This document shows positions 7,947 to 16,744 of a stretch of DNA of 64,000 bases, in pieces; the stretch's first letter is position 1, and every line of letters begins with the position of its first letter. Under the pieces are notes generated by a model. That model did not search any database. It was given only the letters and a program-made list of their open reading frames with translations, and was not told the DNA's origin. Both the position numbers and the translations under genes were made by a program. Source of the DNA: Halorussus rarus. Lineage in GTDB: Archaea; Halobacteriota; Halobacteria; Halobacteriales; Haladaptataceae. The stretch covers positions 1,015,589 through 1,079,588 of the forward strand of contig NZ_QPMJ01000001.1 of the NCBI RefSeq assembly GCF_003369835.1, given 5' to 3'.

Positions 7947-8761
7947 GGATACTCGTCGCGGGCGCCGACCGGGTCGACGCGGGCAAGACGACGTTCTCGG
8001 CCGGCCTGCTCGACCGCCTCGACGGCGTCGGGTTCAAGCCCCGCGCGGGCAACGACTACTGGTTCGACCACGACGACTACCGGCGAGCGGTCGCGGACGG
8101 CAGGCTCTACGGCAAGGACGCGAAGCGACTCGCGGCCGCGAGCGCGGGCGAGTACGACCCCGAGGACCTCAACCCCGTCCACCGGCTCTGGCGCCCCTCG
8201 CCGGGTCCGGACACGGGGCTGGTCGGACAGGCCCACCGGGAGTTCGTGCTCGACCGGGTCGGGGAGTCGTTCGTGGTGAACGCCGGCGCCGACGTCCCCG
8301 AGTCGGCCCGACGGAACCTCCCGCTCGACGACGCGCCCGCGGTCGAATCGGTCGAGCAACTGGACGAGATCACCCGCCGGCTCCACCTCCCGATGTTCGA
8401 GGGGTTCGCCGACCGCATCCGGGACGTCGAGGCCGAGACGGGCCGCCCGGCCGTCGTGGAGTCGTACGCCGACGTGGCGCTTCCGATCCGGGGACTCGGG
8501 TTCGACGCGGTCGCCGTGGTCGAGCCCGGCCGAATGCGGGCCTACGACGGCGACCGGTTTTTGAAGGCCTGCGAGGTCGCTGGCGGGAGCCCCCGGGACG
8601 GCAAGCTGGAAGTCCACGCCGCGGACGTGACCGAGCTCGCGGAGCCGAAGGCGACCGTCCGACTGTCGGCGCTCCCCGACGGCGACCGGCGCGACCCCGC
8701 CGCGGTCGCGCGGGCCTACGACGAGGCGTACGCCGACCTCCTCGCGGTCGCGGAGAACTGA
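7943..8761 (+). CDS. Predicted P-loop ATPase/GTPase
   Basis: A 272-residue protein. The N-terminus RILVAGADRVDAGKTTFSA contains a Walker-A-like loop (GADRVDAGKT, residues about 7-16), followed by a mixed alpha/beta domain with PAVVESYADVALP as a possible Walker-B-like strand. The family is an archaeal predicted P-loop ATPase/GTPase of unknown substrate, related in outline to SIMIBI-class NTPases. The start ATG is embedded in the stop of the preceding small gene. No membrane segments or metal motifs are seen. I cannot assign a pathway. Confidence 0.7.
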   Translation: MRILVAGADRVDAGKTTFSAGLLDRLDGVGFKPRAGNDYWFDHDDYRRAVADGRLYGKDAKRLAAASAGEYDPEDLNPVHRLWRPSPGPDTGLVGQAHREFVLDRVGESFVVNAGADVPESARRNLPLDDAPAVESVEQLDEITRRLHLPMFEGFADRIRDVEAETGRPAVVESYADVALPIRGLGFDAVAVVEPGRMRAYDGDRFLKACEVAGGSPRDGKLEVHAADVTELAEPKATVRLSALPDGDRRDPAAVARAYDEAYADLLAVAEN

Positions 8762-8764
8762 GGG

Positions 8765-9331
8765 TCAGAAGCCGATGTGGGAGGTCGAACTCGGCATGTC
8801 GTCATCGTCGCCCCCGTCGTCCTCGTCGTCGCTCCCGCCCGTTTCGTCCGTCCCTTCATCGCTCTCCTCGTCTTCCCCGTCCTCGATGCTGCCCTCGTGG
8901 ACGTAGTCGTACCCGTCGTCGGTGAGGTAGACCGCGCCGTCCTCCACGGCGACCTCGACCGAGACCAGCGTCGTGTCGGCGGCCTCGCCGTTGTCGCAGT
9001 AGCCCGAGCAGGCGTCGAACATCGAGCCGTGCTTCGGACAGATGACCTGGCCGTCGCGCATCGCCGCGCCGAACCCCCGGTCGAGCCGCTGGGCCTCGTG
9101 CGTGCAGCGGTTGACCCACGCCTCGACGCCGCGGTCGGCGGACGACCCGCCGTCCTCGGTGGTAGCGCCACCGTCGGTTCGCGCGCCGTCGGTCTCCAAC
9201 TCGTCGCCGTCGTCCTCGCACGGGACGAGGATGACCTCGTCGAGTTCGTCGTACCGGTCCCTGACGGTGAACAGCCAGGACCCCGACTCGTAGACGGTCT
9301 CCGTCGCGGTCAGTCGCGCTCCGTCGGCCAT
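8765..9331 (-). CDS. Rieske [2Fe-2S] ferredoxin-like protein with acidic tail
   Basis: A 188-residue soluble protein with a single Rieske domain. The two cluster-ligand boxes are RCTHEAQRL (CxH) near residue 75 and CPKHGSMFD (CxxH) near residue 97. A Gly/Asp/Thr-rich insertion sits before the first box, and the last 45 residues are almost entirely Asp/Glu/Ser. Such proteins carry electrons to Rieske-type oxygenases or nitrite-reductase-like enzymes, but none is adjacent. It is convergent with the P-loop NTPase gene (3-base gap). Confidence 0.88.
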   Translation of the reverse strand: MADGARLTATETVYESGSWLFTVRDRYDELDEVILVPCEDDGDELETDGARTDGGATTEDGGSSADRGVEAWVNRCTHEAQRLDRGFGAAMRDGQVICPKHGSMFDACSGYCDNGEAADTTLVSVEVAVEDGAVYLTDDGYDYVHEGSIEDGEDEESDEGTDETGGSDDEDDGGDDDDMPSSTSHIGF

Positions 9332-9414
9332 ACCGGGAGTGACGACTCCGGAGAGTTAAACGTTCTGAGAGGTCCCTGCGGTGGCGTGCTGCGGTCTACG
9401 GGATTCCGCGACCG

Positions 9415-9990
9415 CTACATCCGGGCCGCGTTCGCCGCCAGTTCCACGTCCCGGTAGGGATCGGTGGCGACGCTCGGGCCGTGGCCGACGTGCATCTCGC
9501 CGAGCGACTCGTCTATCGTCTCGCGCACCCGGTCGATGCTCTCGATGAGCCGGTTCCGGTCGCCCTCCGGGAGGTCGGTCCGGCCGAAGCCGCCGTTCTG
9601 GAAGACGAGGTCGCCCGCGAACAGCACGCTCGCGTCCGCCGAGTGGAAGCAGAGGTGGTCGTTCTTGTGGCCGGGAGTGTGGAGCGCGACGTAGTCGTGG
9701 TCGCCGAGGCGGACCGTCTCCCCGTCGGCGATGGCGTTGTCGACGGCCGACAGGCTCGCGTCGAACCCCCACGTCTCGACGCCGAACGCCTCGGTCACGG
9801 ATTCGAGGTTGCCGACGTGGTCGTGGTGGGTGTGGGTCAGGATTACCGCATCGAGGTCGGCGCCCCGGTCGCGGATCTTCCCGATCGCGTCGAAGTTCGA
9901 CCCGGTGTCGACCAGCACCGTGCGGTCGCCCTCCACGAGGAACGCGTTGCTCGTGAACGCCTGGACGTCGCGGGCGAGGTTGGTTATCAT
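9415..9990 (-). CDS. Metallo-beta-lactamase-fold hydrolase
   Basis: A 191-residue MBL-fold protein of glyoxalase-II-like size. It starts NLARDVQAFTSNAFLVEG, then has LVDTGSNFD and the metal-binding THTHHDHVG (about residues 52-60). The further ligand regions VALHTPGHKNDHLCFH and VLFAGDLVFQNGGFGRTDLPEG match the hydroxyacylglutathione-hydrolase-like subgroup. It probably hydrolyses a thioester or similar small substrate using two zinc ions; glutathione is not the haloarchaeal thiol (gamma-Glu-Cys is), so the actual substrate is uncertain. It is divergent from thyX. Confidence 0.88.
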   Translation of the reverse strand: MITNLARDVQAFTSNAFLVEGDRTVLVDTGSNFDAIGKIRDRGADLDAVILTHTHHDHVGNLESVTEAFGVETWGFDASLSAVDNAIADGETVRLGDHDYVALHTPGHKNDHLCFHSADASVLFAGDLVFQNGGFGRTDLPEGDRNRLIESIDRVRETIDESLGEMHVGHGPSVATDPYRDVELAANAARM

Positions 9991-10106
9991 GGCCGGCAGT
10001 TGGAGCGGCGGGGGTTTGTGGGTATCGCTGTGCGTTCGCGGTGGAGCCGGGGACGCGACGGGTCGATGAGTTCGATTTATGTGGCCGGACCCACCTCCTC
10101 ACAGCC

Positions 10107-10850
10107 ATGGAAGTCAAACTGCTGGAGGCCACCGACGACCCGGAGGAGGTAATCTGCTCGGCGGCGCGCAACGACTACATGAGCGACTGGCTCGGGGACC
10201 AGTCGTTCGAGGAGACGATGGACTCCATCGAGGGCGACGACGTCGAGGAGAAGAAGGAGACGCTCATCGGCCATCTGCTCAGCCACGGCCACTTCGGTCC
10301 CTTCGAGCACGCGCAGGCCACCTTCGCGGTGAAGGGCATCAGCCGGTCCTGCATGGCCCAGATCACCCGCCACAGGCACGCGAGTTTCGACGTGCAGAGC
10401 ATGCGCTACGTCGCGTTCGACGAGGTCGACCCCGCGGACGTCGGCGAGGGCGAGATGGTCGTCACGCCCCCGTCGGCGAACGACCCGGACTGGGTCGGCC
10501 GGAACCAGAAGACCGGCTCCGTGGACGAGGAGACCGTCGAGAAGCGCGAGGCCGTCTTCCGGGAGTCGGTCAAGCGGTCGGTCGAGGACTACCAGGAACT
10601 GCTCGACCTCGGGATGCCGCCCGAGGACGCCCGGTTCGTCCTCCCCATCGGGACCGAGGTCAACATGGTGATGTCGATGAACGCCCGGATGCTGATGCAC
10701 GTCGCCGACATGCGCGCGGCGGCCGACGCCCAGTGGGAGATCAGAGAGATGACCGAGCAGGTGCTCGACCTCGCGAGCGAGTGGTGTCCCATCACCTTCG
10801 AGTACTACGAGGAGAACATGAAGAATCGGAAGAACCGCCTCGCGCCCTGA
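10107..10850 (+). CDS. thyX: Flavin-dependent thymidylate synthase ThyX
   Basis: A 247-residue enzyme that makes dTMP from dUMP with methylenetetrahydrofolate, using FAD and NADPH. The ThyX signature RHRxxSxxxxSxRY is present as RHRHASFDVQSMRY (about residues 88-101), preceded by HFGPFEHAQATFAVKGISR. The later EVNMVMSMNARMLMHVADMR helix region carries further flavin/nucleotide contacts. The frame is open upstream but MEVKLLEATDDPE at 10107 is the normal N-terminus. It supplies dTMP for DNA synthesis and stands as a single gene between an MBL-fold hydrolase and an Lrp regulator. Confidence 0.95.
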   Translation: MEVKLLEATDDPEEVICSAARNDYMSDWLGDQSFEETMDSIEGDDVEEKKETLIGHLLSHGHFGPFEHAQATFAVKGISRSCMAQITRHRHASFDVQSMRYVAFDEVDPADVGEGEMVVTPPSANDPDWVGRNQKTGSVDEETVEKREAVFRESVKRSVEDYQELLDLGMPPEDARFVLPIGTEVNMVMSMNARMLMHVADMRAAADAQWEIREMTEQVLDLASEWCPITFEYYEENMKNRKNRLAP

Positions 10851-10868
10851 ACGTCCCTCCCCTCCGCC

Positions 10869-11354
10869 CTACTCGTCGGCCAGTTCCTCGATCAGCGTCT
10901 CCAGGCTGTAGCTCTCCAGGGGGTTGTCGGTGTCCCGCAGCGTCGAGATGACGAACGTCGAGTTGGTGCGCTCGACGCCCTCGATGGCCTCGAACTCGCT
11001 GATGAGACGTTCGACCGCGTCGCTGTCGGGAAGGCGGGCGACGAGCATGAAGTCGGTCTCGCCCATGGCGAAGTACGCCTGGGTGACGCCCTCGACGTCG
11101 AGCAGCTTCTGGCCGAACTCCTCGTAGGAGTCGCTGTAGTCGGCCAGCACCTCGACCAGGACCGTGACGCCGAGGCCGGCCTTCTCCAGATCGATGTCGT
11201 AGAGGTCGTTCTCGATGACGCCTTCCTCCCGGAGGTTGTTCAGCCGGTAGTGGATGGTCGAGACCGGGATGTCGGTCTCCTCGCTCAGTCGCTCCGGACT
11301 GCCGGTGCCGAGGTCCGCGATGGCCTTCAGGATGGTCACGTCGCGCTCGTCCAT
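10869..11354 (-). CDS. Lrp/AsnC family transcriptional regulator
   Basis: A 161-residue Lrp/AsnC protein. The N-terminal winged helix (MDERDVTILKAIADLG, then STIHYRLNNLREEGVI) is followed by a RAM ligand-binding domain (VTVLVEVLADY, then VEGVTQAYFAMGETDFMLVARLP). It would bind DNA as dimers or octamers and respond to an amino acid or related metabolite. It is divergent from the EamA exporter gene across 216 bases, which makes that exporter and itself the most likely targets. The intergenic region is AT-rich for this genome. Confidence 0.9.
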   Translation of the reverse strand: MDERDVTILKAIADLGTGSPERLSEETDIPVSTIHYRLNNLREEGVIENDLYDIDLEKAGLGVTVLVEVLADYSDSYEEFGQKLLDVEGVTQAYFAMGETDFMLVARLPDSDAVERLISEFEAIEGVERTNSTFVISTLRDTDNPLESYSLETLIEELADE

Positions 11355-11570
11355 TGACGGTCACGTTACGTCCCCGTCTACTTAACGGCGGGTCCCTCGT
11401 CGCGAGTCCCGCCGAGAACGGTAATTTAACCGTCATTCATTGTCGAAGTTGACTCAGAAGGAGGGCGTATATTCTCAATCACTGCCGGTATTTCGATTCC
11501 AGTTCAAATTTCTATCAAACTCTTGTAGAAGGGCTTAAGGCCGACGAAATACGACGGTTGTAACAGAACC

Positions 11571-12617
11571 ATGATTTCGAGAGATATTGGGAGTCGACTC
11601 CCACTTCTACCGCTGATGTTCGTACTGCTCGCAACGCTCTGGGGCGGGTCGTTCACCGCCATCGAGATCGGCCTCCACTACTTCCCGCCGCTGGCGTTCG
11701 CCGGGATTCGGTACGCCGCCGCCGGCGCGATCATCCTCGGCTACGCCGCGGTCGCGACCGACCGCTGGCGCCCCCGGGCGCGCGACGAGTACCTCGCGGT
11801 CGGGGTCGTCGCCGCGCTGGTCATCGCGGGCTACCACGGCCTGCTCTACCTCGGCGAACGTAACGTCTCGGGCGCCGTGGCAGCCGTCGTGGTCAGCCTC
11901 GCGCCGGTCCTGACCGCCGGGTTCGCGGCCGCGGTGCTCGACGAGCGACTGACGCTCACCGAGGGGTTCGGCTTCGCGGTCGGGGTCGCGGGCGTCGCGG
12001 TCGTCGCCGGCTTCGACCCCGCGAGCGCGCTCTCGACCAGCGTCGTCGGCGTCGGACTGGTCCTGCTGGGCGCGGCCTGCTTCGCGCTCGGCGGGGTCCT
12101 GACCAGGCCGCTCCGAACCGACCTGCCGGCCGCCGCGCTCCAGGCCTGGTCGATGCTCGGCGGGGCGGCCCTGCTGCTGGGCTGGGGCGGGCTGCGCGGC
12201 GAGTCGCTGTCGGCGATTCGGCCGACGCCGACCGCGCTGGCGTCGCTGGCCTACCTGACGCTGTTTTCGGGCGTCGTGGCCTTCCTGCTGTACTTCCGGC
12301 TGCTCGACCGGATGGGGCCGACGAAGCTCCACCTGGTCGGCTACCTCGAACCGGTCGTGGCGACGCTCGCGGGCTGGGCGGTGCTCGGCGAGGTGGTGTC
12401 GACCTCGACGGTCGCCGGCTTCGCCGCCATCTTCGCCGGGTTCGCGGTGCTCCACCGCGACGCGATGCGGTCGCTCTGGAAGTCGGTCCGACCGACTGCG
12501 CTCGCGACGTCGCTGCGCGGGTCGCTCGGGCGCGCCGGAACTCCCGACGCGAAGCACCGGGAGTCGGACGCCGGCGAGGGCGCGTGGTCCGCCTCGAGTG
12601 GTCCCGCCGACGACTGA
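11571..12617 (+). CDS. EamA/DMT-family transporter
   Basis: A 348-residue protein with about ten hydrophobic segments arranged as two EamA repeats (roughly residues 10-140 and 155-290) and a polar C-terminal tail of about 50 residues. The opening PLMFVLLATLWGGSFTAIEIG and the second-repeat GVVAFLLYFRLLDRMGPTK are characteristic of DMT exporters. Such proteins export amino acids or other metabolites. An AT-rich GGCTTAAGG element at about 11530, roughly 40 bases before the ATG, may be the TATA box. The divergent Lrp regulator may control it. Confidence 0.9.
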   Translation: MISRDIGSRLPLLPLMFVLLATLWGGSFTAIEIGLHYFPPLAFAGIRYAAAGAIILGYAAVATDRWRPRARDEYLAVGVVAALVIAGYHGLLYLGERNVSGAVAAVVVSLAPVLTAGFAAAVLDERLTLTEGFGFAVGVAGVAVVAGFDPASALSTSVVGVGLVLLGAACFALGGVLTRPLRTDLPAAALQAWSMLGGAALLLGWGGLRGESLSAIRPTPTALASLAYLTLFSGVVAFLLYFRLLDRMGPTKLHLVGYLEPVVATLAGWAVLGEVVSTSTVAGFAAIFAGFAVLHRDAMRSLWKSVRPTALATSLRGSLGRAGTPDAKHRESDAGEGAWSASSGPADD

Positions 12618-12738
12618 CGCGACGGCTCTCGCGGCCGGCGGTGCGGCGGTGCAGCGATGCCTCAAGACGCGGCCGGCGTCGCGGCGAATCCCCCGAACGA
12701 ACCCACCACTTTTCGGCTCCCCTCCCGTACGCCGCGGC

Positions 12739-15700
12739 ATGGCTACCCACGACGCGCAGGACCCGGCGCTGGACGCCCGCGCGGACTACGACTACCGGTC
12801 CGACGAGTCGGTCCGGCCGGGGCTCGTCTCGGATCTCGCGGAGCGCGTGGACGGCGACGTCCGCTTCGACGGCTACTCCCGGCAGCTCTACGCCACCGAC
12901 GCCAGCGCCTACGAGATGACGCCCATCGGCGTCGTGTTCCCGACCGACACCGACGACGTGGCGGCGGTGATGGCATACTGCGCCGACCGCGAGATTCCGG
13001 TGCTGCCGCGGGGCGGCGGCACCAGCCTCGCGGGCCAGGCCGTCAACGAGGCGGTCGTCCTCGACTTCACCCGGTACATGGACGCCGTGCTCGACGTCAA
13101 TCCCGACGCCGAGACCCCGACCGCTCGGGCCCAGCCCGGCGCGGTGCTCGGCGAACTCAACGAGGAACTCGCTCCGCACGGACTGAAGTTCGCGCCCGAC
13201 CCGGCGTGGGGCGACAAGTCGGCGCTCGGCGGCGCCATCGGCAACAACTCGACGGGCGCCCACTCCCTGAAGTACGGCAAGACAGACGCCTACGTCGAGG
13301 AGTGCGAGGTCGTGCTCGCGGACGGCACGGTGACAACCTTCGGCGAGGTGGCCGTCGACGACCTCCGCGCCCGCGGCGACGCCGATGGCGACGTCGAGGC
13401 GCGCATCTACGCCGAGGTCGCCCGGATTCTCGACGAGGAGGCCGAGGCCATCGACGAGGTGTACCCGCAGCTCAAGCGCAACGTCTCGGGGTACAACCTC
13501 GACAGACTCGTCGACGAAGCGGAGTCCGGCACGGTCAACCTCGCCCGCCTGCTCGCGGGCAGCGAGGGCACCCTGGCAATCGTCACCGAGGCCGAGGTGA
13601 GTCTCGAACCCGTGCCCGAGACCAAGTCGATGGCGCTGCTGGCCTACGTCGACCTGCTCGACGCGATGGAGGACGTGGCCCACGTCCTCGAGCACGACCC
13701 GTCGGCGGTCGAGGTGCTCGACGACGTGCTCGTCGACCTCGCCCGCGACACCGAGGAGTTCGCCGACGTGGTCGGGATGCTCCCCGAGGGAACGAACTCG
13801 GTGCTGCTCGTGGAATTCTACGCCGAGGACGACGCGGACGGCCGCGAGAAGGTCGCCGACCTGCTCGCCGACCGAGCGGGCGACCTGGCGTTCGAGGCGC
13901 TGGAGGCCCACGACGACGCCGAGCGCGCCAGATTCTGGAAGCTCCGGAAGTCCGGGCTCCCGATCCTGCTCTCGCGGACCTCCGACGCCAAGCACATCTC
14001 GTTCATCGAGGACGCCGCGGTGCCGCCCGAGAACCTCCCCGAGTACGTCGCCGACTTCCGGGAGGTCCTCGAAGACAACGACACGTTCGCCAGCTTTTAC
14101 GCCCACGCCGGCCCGGGCTGTCTCCACATCCGGCCGCTGGTGAACACCAAGTCGCCCGCCGGCATCAACCAGATGGAGGCCATCGCCGACCGCGCCACCG
14201 ATCTGGTGGTCGAGTACGGCGGGTCGGTGTCCGGGGAACACGGCGACGGCCACGCCCGGACCCAGTGGAACCGCAAGCTCTACGGCGAGCACGTCTGGAA
14301 CGTCTTCCGCGACCTCAAGACCGCGTTCGACCCCGACTGGCTGCTCAACCCGGGCAACGTCTGCGGCGACCACGACATGACCGAGAACCTCCGGTTCGAC
14401 CCCGACTACGAGTTCTCGGCCGGATTCGCGCCCGAACTCGAGTGGGAGAACGAGAACGGCTTCCAGGGGATGGTCGAGCTCTGCCACGGCTGCGGCGGCT
14501 GTCGCGGCGGCCAGGACACCACCGGCGGGGTGATGTGCCCGACCTACCGGGCGGCCGACGAGGAGGTCACCGCGACCCGGGGCCGGGCGAACCTGCTCCG
14601 GCAGGCCATGTCCGGCGATCTGCCCGAGGGCGAGCAGTTCGACGTGGAGTTCATGGCCGAGGTGATGGACCTCTGCATCGGCTGCAAGGGCTGCGCCCGC
14701 GACTGCCCGAGCGAGGTCGACATGGCCAAGCTCAAGGCCGAGATCGAGCACGAGCACCACCGGCGGCACGGCGCGAGCCTGCGCGAGCGCCTGTTCGCCG
14801 AGATCGGGACCCTCTCGAAGGTCGGGAGCGCGCTCGCGCCGGTCTCGAACTGGGCGAGCGCGGTACCCGGCGCCCGGACGGTGATGGAGAAGACCGTCGG
14901 CATCGCCAGCGAGCGCTCGCTGCCGACGTTCCACCGCGAGACGCTCGAGGACTGGTTCGCTGCCCGCGGCGGCCCGCAGGTCCCCGAGTCGGAGGCGACC
15001 CGGAAAGTCGCGCTGTTCCCCGACACCTACACCAAACACAACCACCCGGAGGCGGGCAAGGCTGCTGTCCGGGTGCTCGAAGCCGCGGGCGTCCGCGTCC
15101 GCCTGCCGGCCGGCGTGACCGACAGCGGGCGACCCGCCCACTCGAAGGGCTTTCTCGACAAGTCCCGCGAGCGCGCTCGGACCAACGTCGAGGCGCTCGC
15201 GCCGAAGGTCCGCGACGGCTGGGACGTCGTGGTGGTCGAACCCTCCGACGCGGTGATGTTCCAGTCGGACTACCTCGACCTGCTCGGCGGCGACGAGAGC
15301 CCCGAAGCGAGTCGCTCCGGCGAGCAGTACGCCGAGCCCCGGACCGCCGACCCGGAGGCCGGGGTGGCCGACGCGGAGGCCGGAGCGGCCAGCGACGGCG
15401 GCGCAGCAACCGCGAACCCGGACGACCTCGCGACCGCGGCCGAGCGCGTGGCCGCCAACACGTACGGCGTCTGCGAGTACCTCGACGGCTTCGACCTCGA
15501 CCTGTCGTTCGACGCGCCCGACGAGACGCTGACATACCACGGTCACTGCCACCAGAAGGCGACCAAGAAAGACACGCACGCCGCCAGCGTCCTCCGAGAG
15601 GCGGGCTACGAGGTCGACGAGCTCGACTCGGGCTGCTGCGGGATGGCCGGCAGCTTCGGCTACGAGGCCGAGCACTACTCGATGAGTCGACAGATCGGCG

Positions 15701-15849
15701 AGATCCTGTTCGAGCAGGTCGCCGATAGCGGCGGCGAGACGGTTGTCGCGCCGGGCGCGTCCTGCCGGGCCCAGCTCGGCGACTGGGAGGGGCTCCGGAG
15801 CGAGCCGCCCCACCCGATCGAGAAGGTCGCCGAGGCCGTCAGGGATTAG
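12739..15849 (+). CDS. GlcD-type FAD oxidoreductase fused to Fe-S/CCG (heterodisulphide-reductase-like) domain
   Basis: A 1,036-residue fusion. Residues about 45-270 form a PCMH-type FAD-binding domain (VLPRGGGTSLAGQAVNE, GGAIGNNSTGAHSL), followed by the FAD-oxidase C-terminal domain ending near LLNPGNVCG. Next is an Fe-S part with two cysteine clusters, CHGCGGCRGG near residue 580 and CIGCKGCARDCPSEV near residue 645. The C-terminus has a CCG domain (YHGHCHQKATK and DSGCCGMAGSFGYE). This layout matches haloarchaeal D-lactate/2-hydroxyacid dehydrogenases of the GlcD/Dld type that pass electrons to the membrane chain. The start ATG at 12739 follows the family N-terminus. A low-complexity acidic/Ala insert lies near residues 855-895. 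Confidence 0.9.
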   Translation: MATHDAQDPALDARADYDYRSDESVRPGLVSDLAERVDGDVRFDGYSRQLYATDASAYEMTPIGVVFPTDTDDVAAVMAYCADREIPVLPRGGGTSLAGQAVNEAVVLDFTRYMDAVLDVNPDAETPTARAQPGAVLGELNEELAPHGLKFAPDPAWGDKSALGGAIGNNSTGAHSLKYGKTDAYVEECEVVLADGTVTTFGEVAVDDLRARGDADGDVEARIYAEVARILDEEAEAIDEVYPQLKRNVSGYNLDRLVDEAESGTVNLARLLAGSEGTLAIVTEAEVSLEPVPETKSMALLAYVDLLDAMEDVAHVLEHDPSAVEVLDDVLVDLARDTEEFADVVGMLPEGTNSVLLVEFYAEDDADGREKVADLLADRAGDLAFEALEAHDDAERARFWKLRKSGLPILLSRTSDAKHISFIEDAAVPPENLPEYVADFREVLEDNDTFASFYAHAGPGCLHIRPLVNTKSPAGINQMEAIADRATDLVVEYGGSVSGEHGDGHARTQWNRKLYGEHVWNVFRDLKTAFDPDWLLNPGNVCGDHDMTENLRFDPDYEFSAGFAPELEWENENGFQGMVELCHGCGGCRGGQDTTGGVMCPTYRAADEEVTATRGRANLLRQAMSGDLPEGEQFDVEFMAEVMDLCIGCKGCARDCPSEVDMAKLKAEIEHEHHRRHGASLRERLFAEIGTLSKVGSALAPVSNWASAVPGARTVMEKTVGIASERSLPTFHRETLEDWFAARGGPQVPESEATRKVALFPDTYTKHNHPEAGKAAVRVLEAAGVRVRLPAGVTDSGRPAHSKGFLDKSRERARTNVEALAPKVRDGWDVVVVEPSDAVMFQSDYLDLLGGDESPEASRSGEQYAEPRTADPEAGVADAEAGAASDGGAATANPDDLATAAERVAANTYGVCEYLDGFDLDLSFDAPDETLTYHGHCHQKATKKDTHAASVLREAGYEVDELDSGCCGMAGSFGYEAEHYSMSRQIGEILFEQVADSGGETVVAPGASCRAQLGDWEGLRSEPPHPIEKVAEAVRD

Positions 15850-16586
15850 AACTCCGAGAACTTGTCCCGCCGGTAGATGTCGAGTTCGCTGACCGTCGAC
15901 TTCTCCTGGCGGGCCGCGAACGCGATGGCCTCGGCGACCTCCTCGGGTTCGGTCACCTCGCCCTCGTCGAACCGCTCGGCGAACGACTCGCCGTAGGCCG
16001 ACCCGAACTCGGTCCGGACCTCCGAGGGGTTGACCACCGTCACCGCCACGCCGTCGTCGCCGACGTTGCCCTCGAGGCTGTGGGCGAATCCGCGGACCCA
16101 CCACTTCGAAGCGGCGTACACCGGATTGAACGGCCGGGGGAACTTCCCGGCGAAGCTCCCGACGAAGATGAGGTTCCCCTTCGTCTCCCGGACGTGGGGG
16201 ACGGCGGCCCGGGCCGCGTAGAACACGCCGTCGACGTTCGTCTCCATCATCGTGTCGTACTCGCCGGTGGTCATCTCCTCCACCGAGTCGCCGCGGGCGA
16301 GCCCCGCGTTGTTGACCAGCACGTCGAGCCGGCCGAACTCCTCGACGGTCGCCTCGACCGTCCCCTCGACCGAGTCCTCGTCGCGGACGTTGGTCGGAGC
16401 CACTAGCGTCTCGACGCCGTACTCGTCCTCGACCGTTCGGGCCACCTCGTCGAGGATCTTCTCTCGTCGGGCCGCCAGCGCGACGTCCGCGCCGTCGTGA
16501 GCCAGCGCGTGGACCGCGGCCTCGCCGATGCCGGAGCTCGCGCCCGTGACCAGTGCCGCCTTGCCGTCGAGGGGGTCGTCTGCCAT
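15846..16586 (-). CDS. Short-chain dehydrogenase/reductase
   Basis: A 246-residue classical SDR. The cofactor loop is ALVTGASSGIGEAAV (about residues 10-24), followed by VLVNNAGLARGD, and the catalytic YAASKWWVRG (Tyr-x-x-x-Lys) near residue 157. The region after the first strand reads LAARREK, which suggests NADP(H). The substrate is unknown. It is convergent with the GlcD-type gene, and the stop codons overlap by four bases. Confidence 0.9.
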   Translation of the reverse strand: MADDPLDGKAALVTGASSGIGEAAVHALAHDGADVALAARREKILDEVARTVEDEYGVETLVAPTNVRDEDSVEGTVEATVEEFGRLDVLVNNAGLARGDSVEEMTTGEYDTMMETNVDGVFYAARAAVPHVRETKGNLIFVGSFAGKFPRPFNPVYAASKWWVRGFAHSLEGNVGDDGVAVTVVNPSEVRTEFGSAYGESFAERFDEGEVTEPEEVAEAIAFAARQEKSTVSELDIYRRDKFSEF

Positions 16587-16744
16587 ACCCCGAGATGTGA
16601 CGGCGAGGACGTTGGTTCTTTCGTCGGCGGGCGTTTTGCGGCGGGCCGTCGGCGCGATAAGCAGAGGCTAACGACGGGAAGGACGGCCGAGAGTGCGCGG
16701 GCCGGTACCACGGAGTTTATGCGTCGGCGAATCAACACGGTGGC

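Noticed and set aside
11956..16104. A 1,382-residue open frame on the minus strand
   Set aside because: It lies opposite the EamA exporter and GlcD-type genes and is a product of GC-rich codon bias; Arg/Val-rich with no family features.
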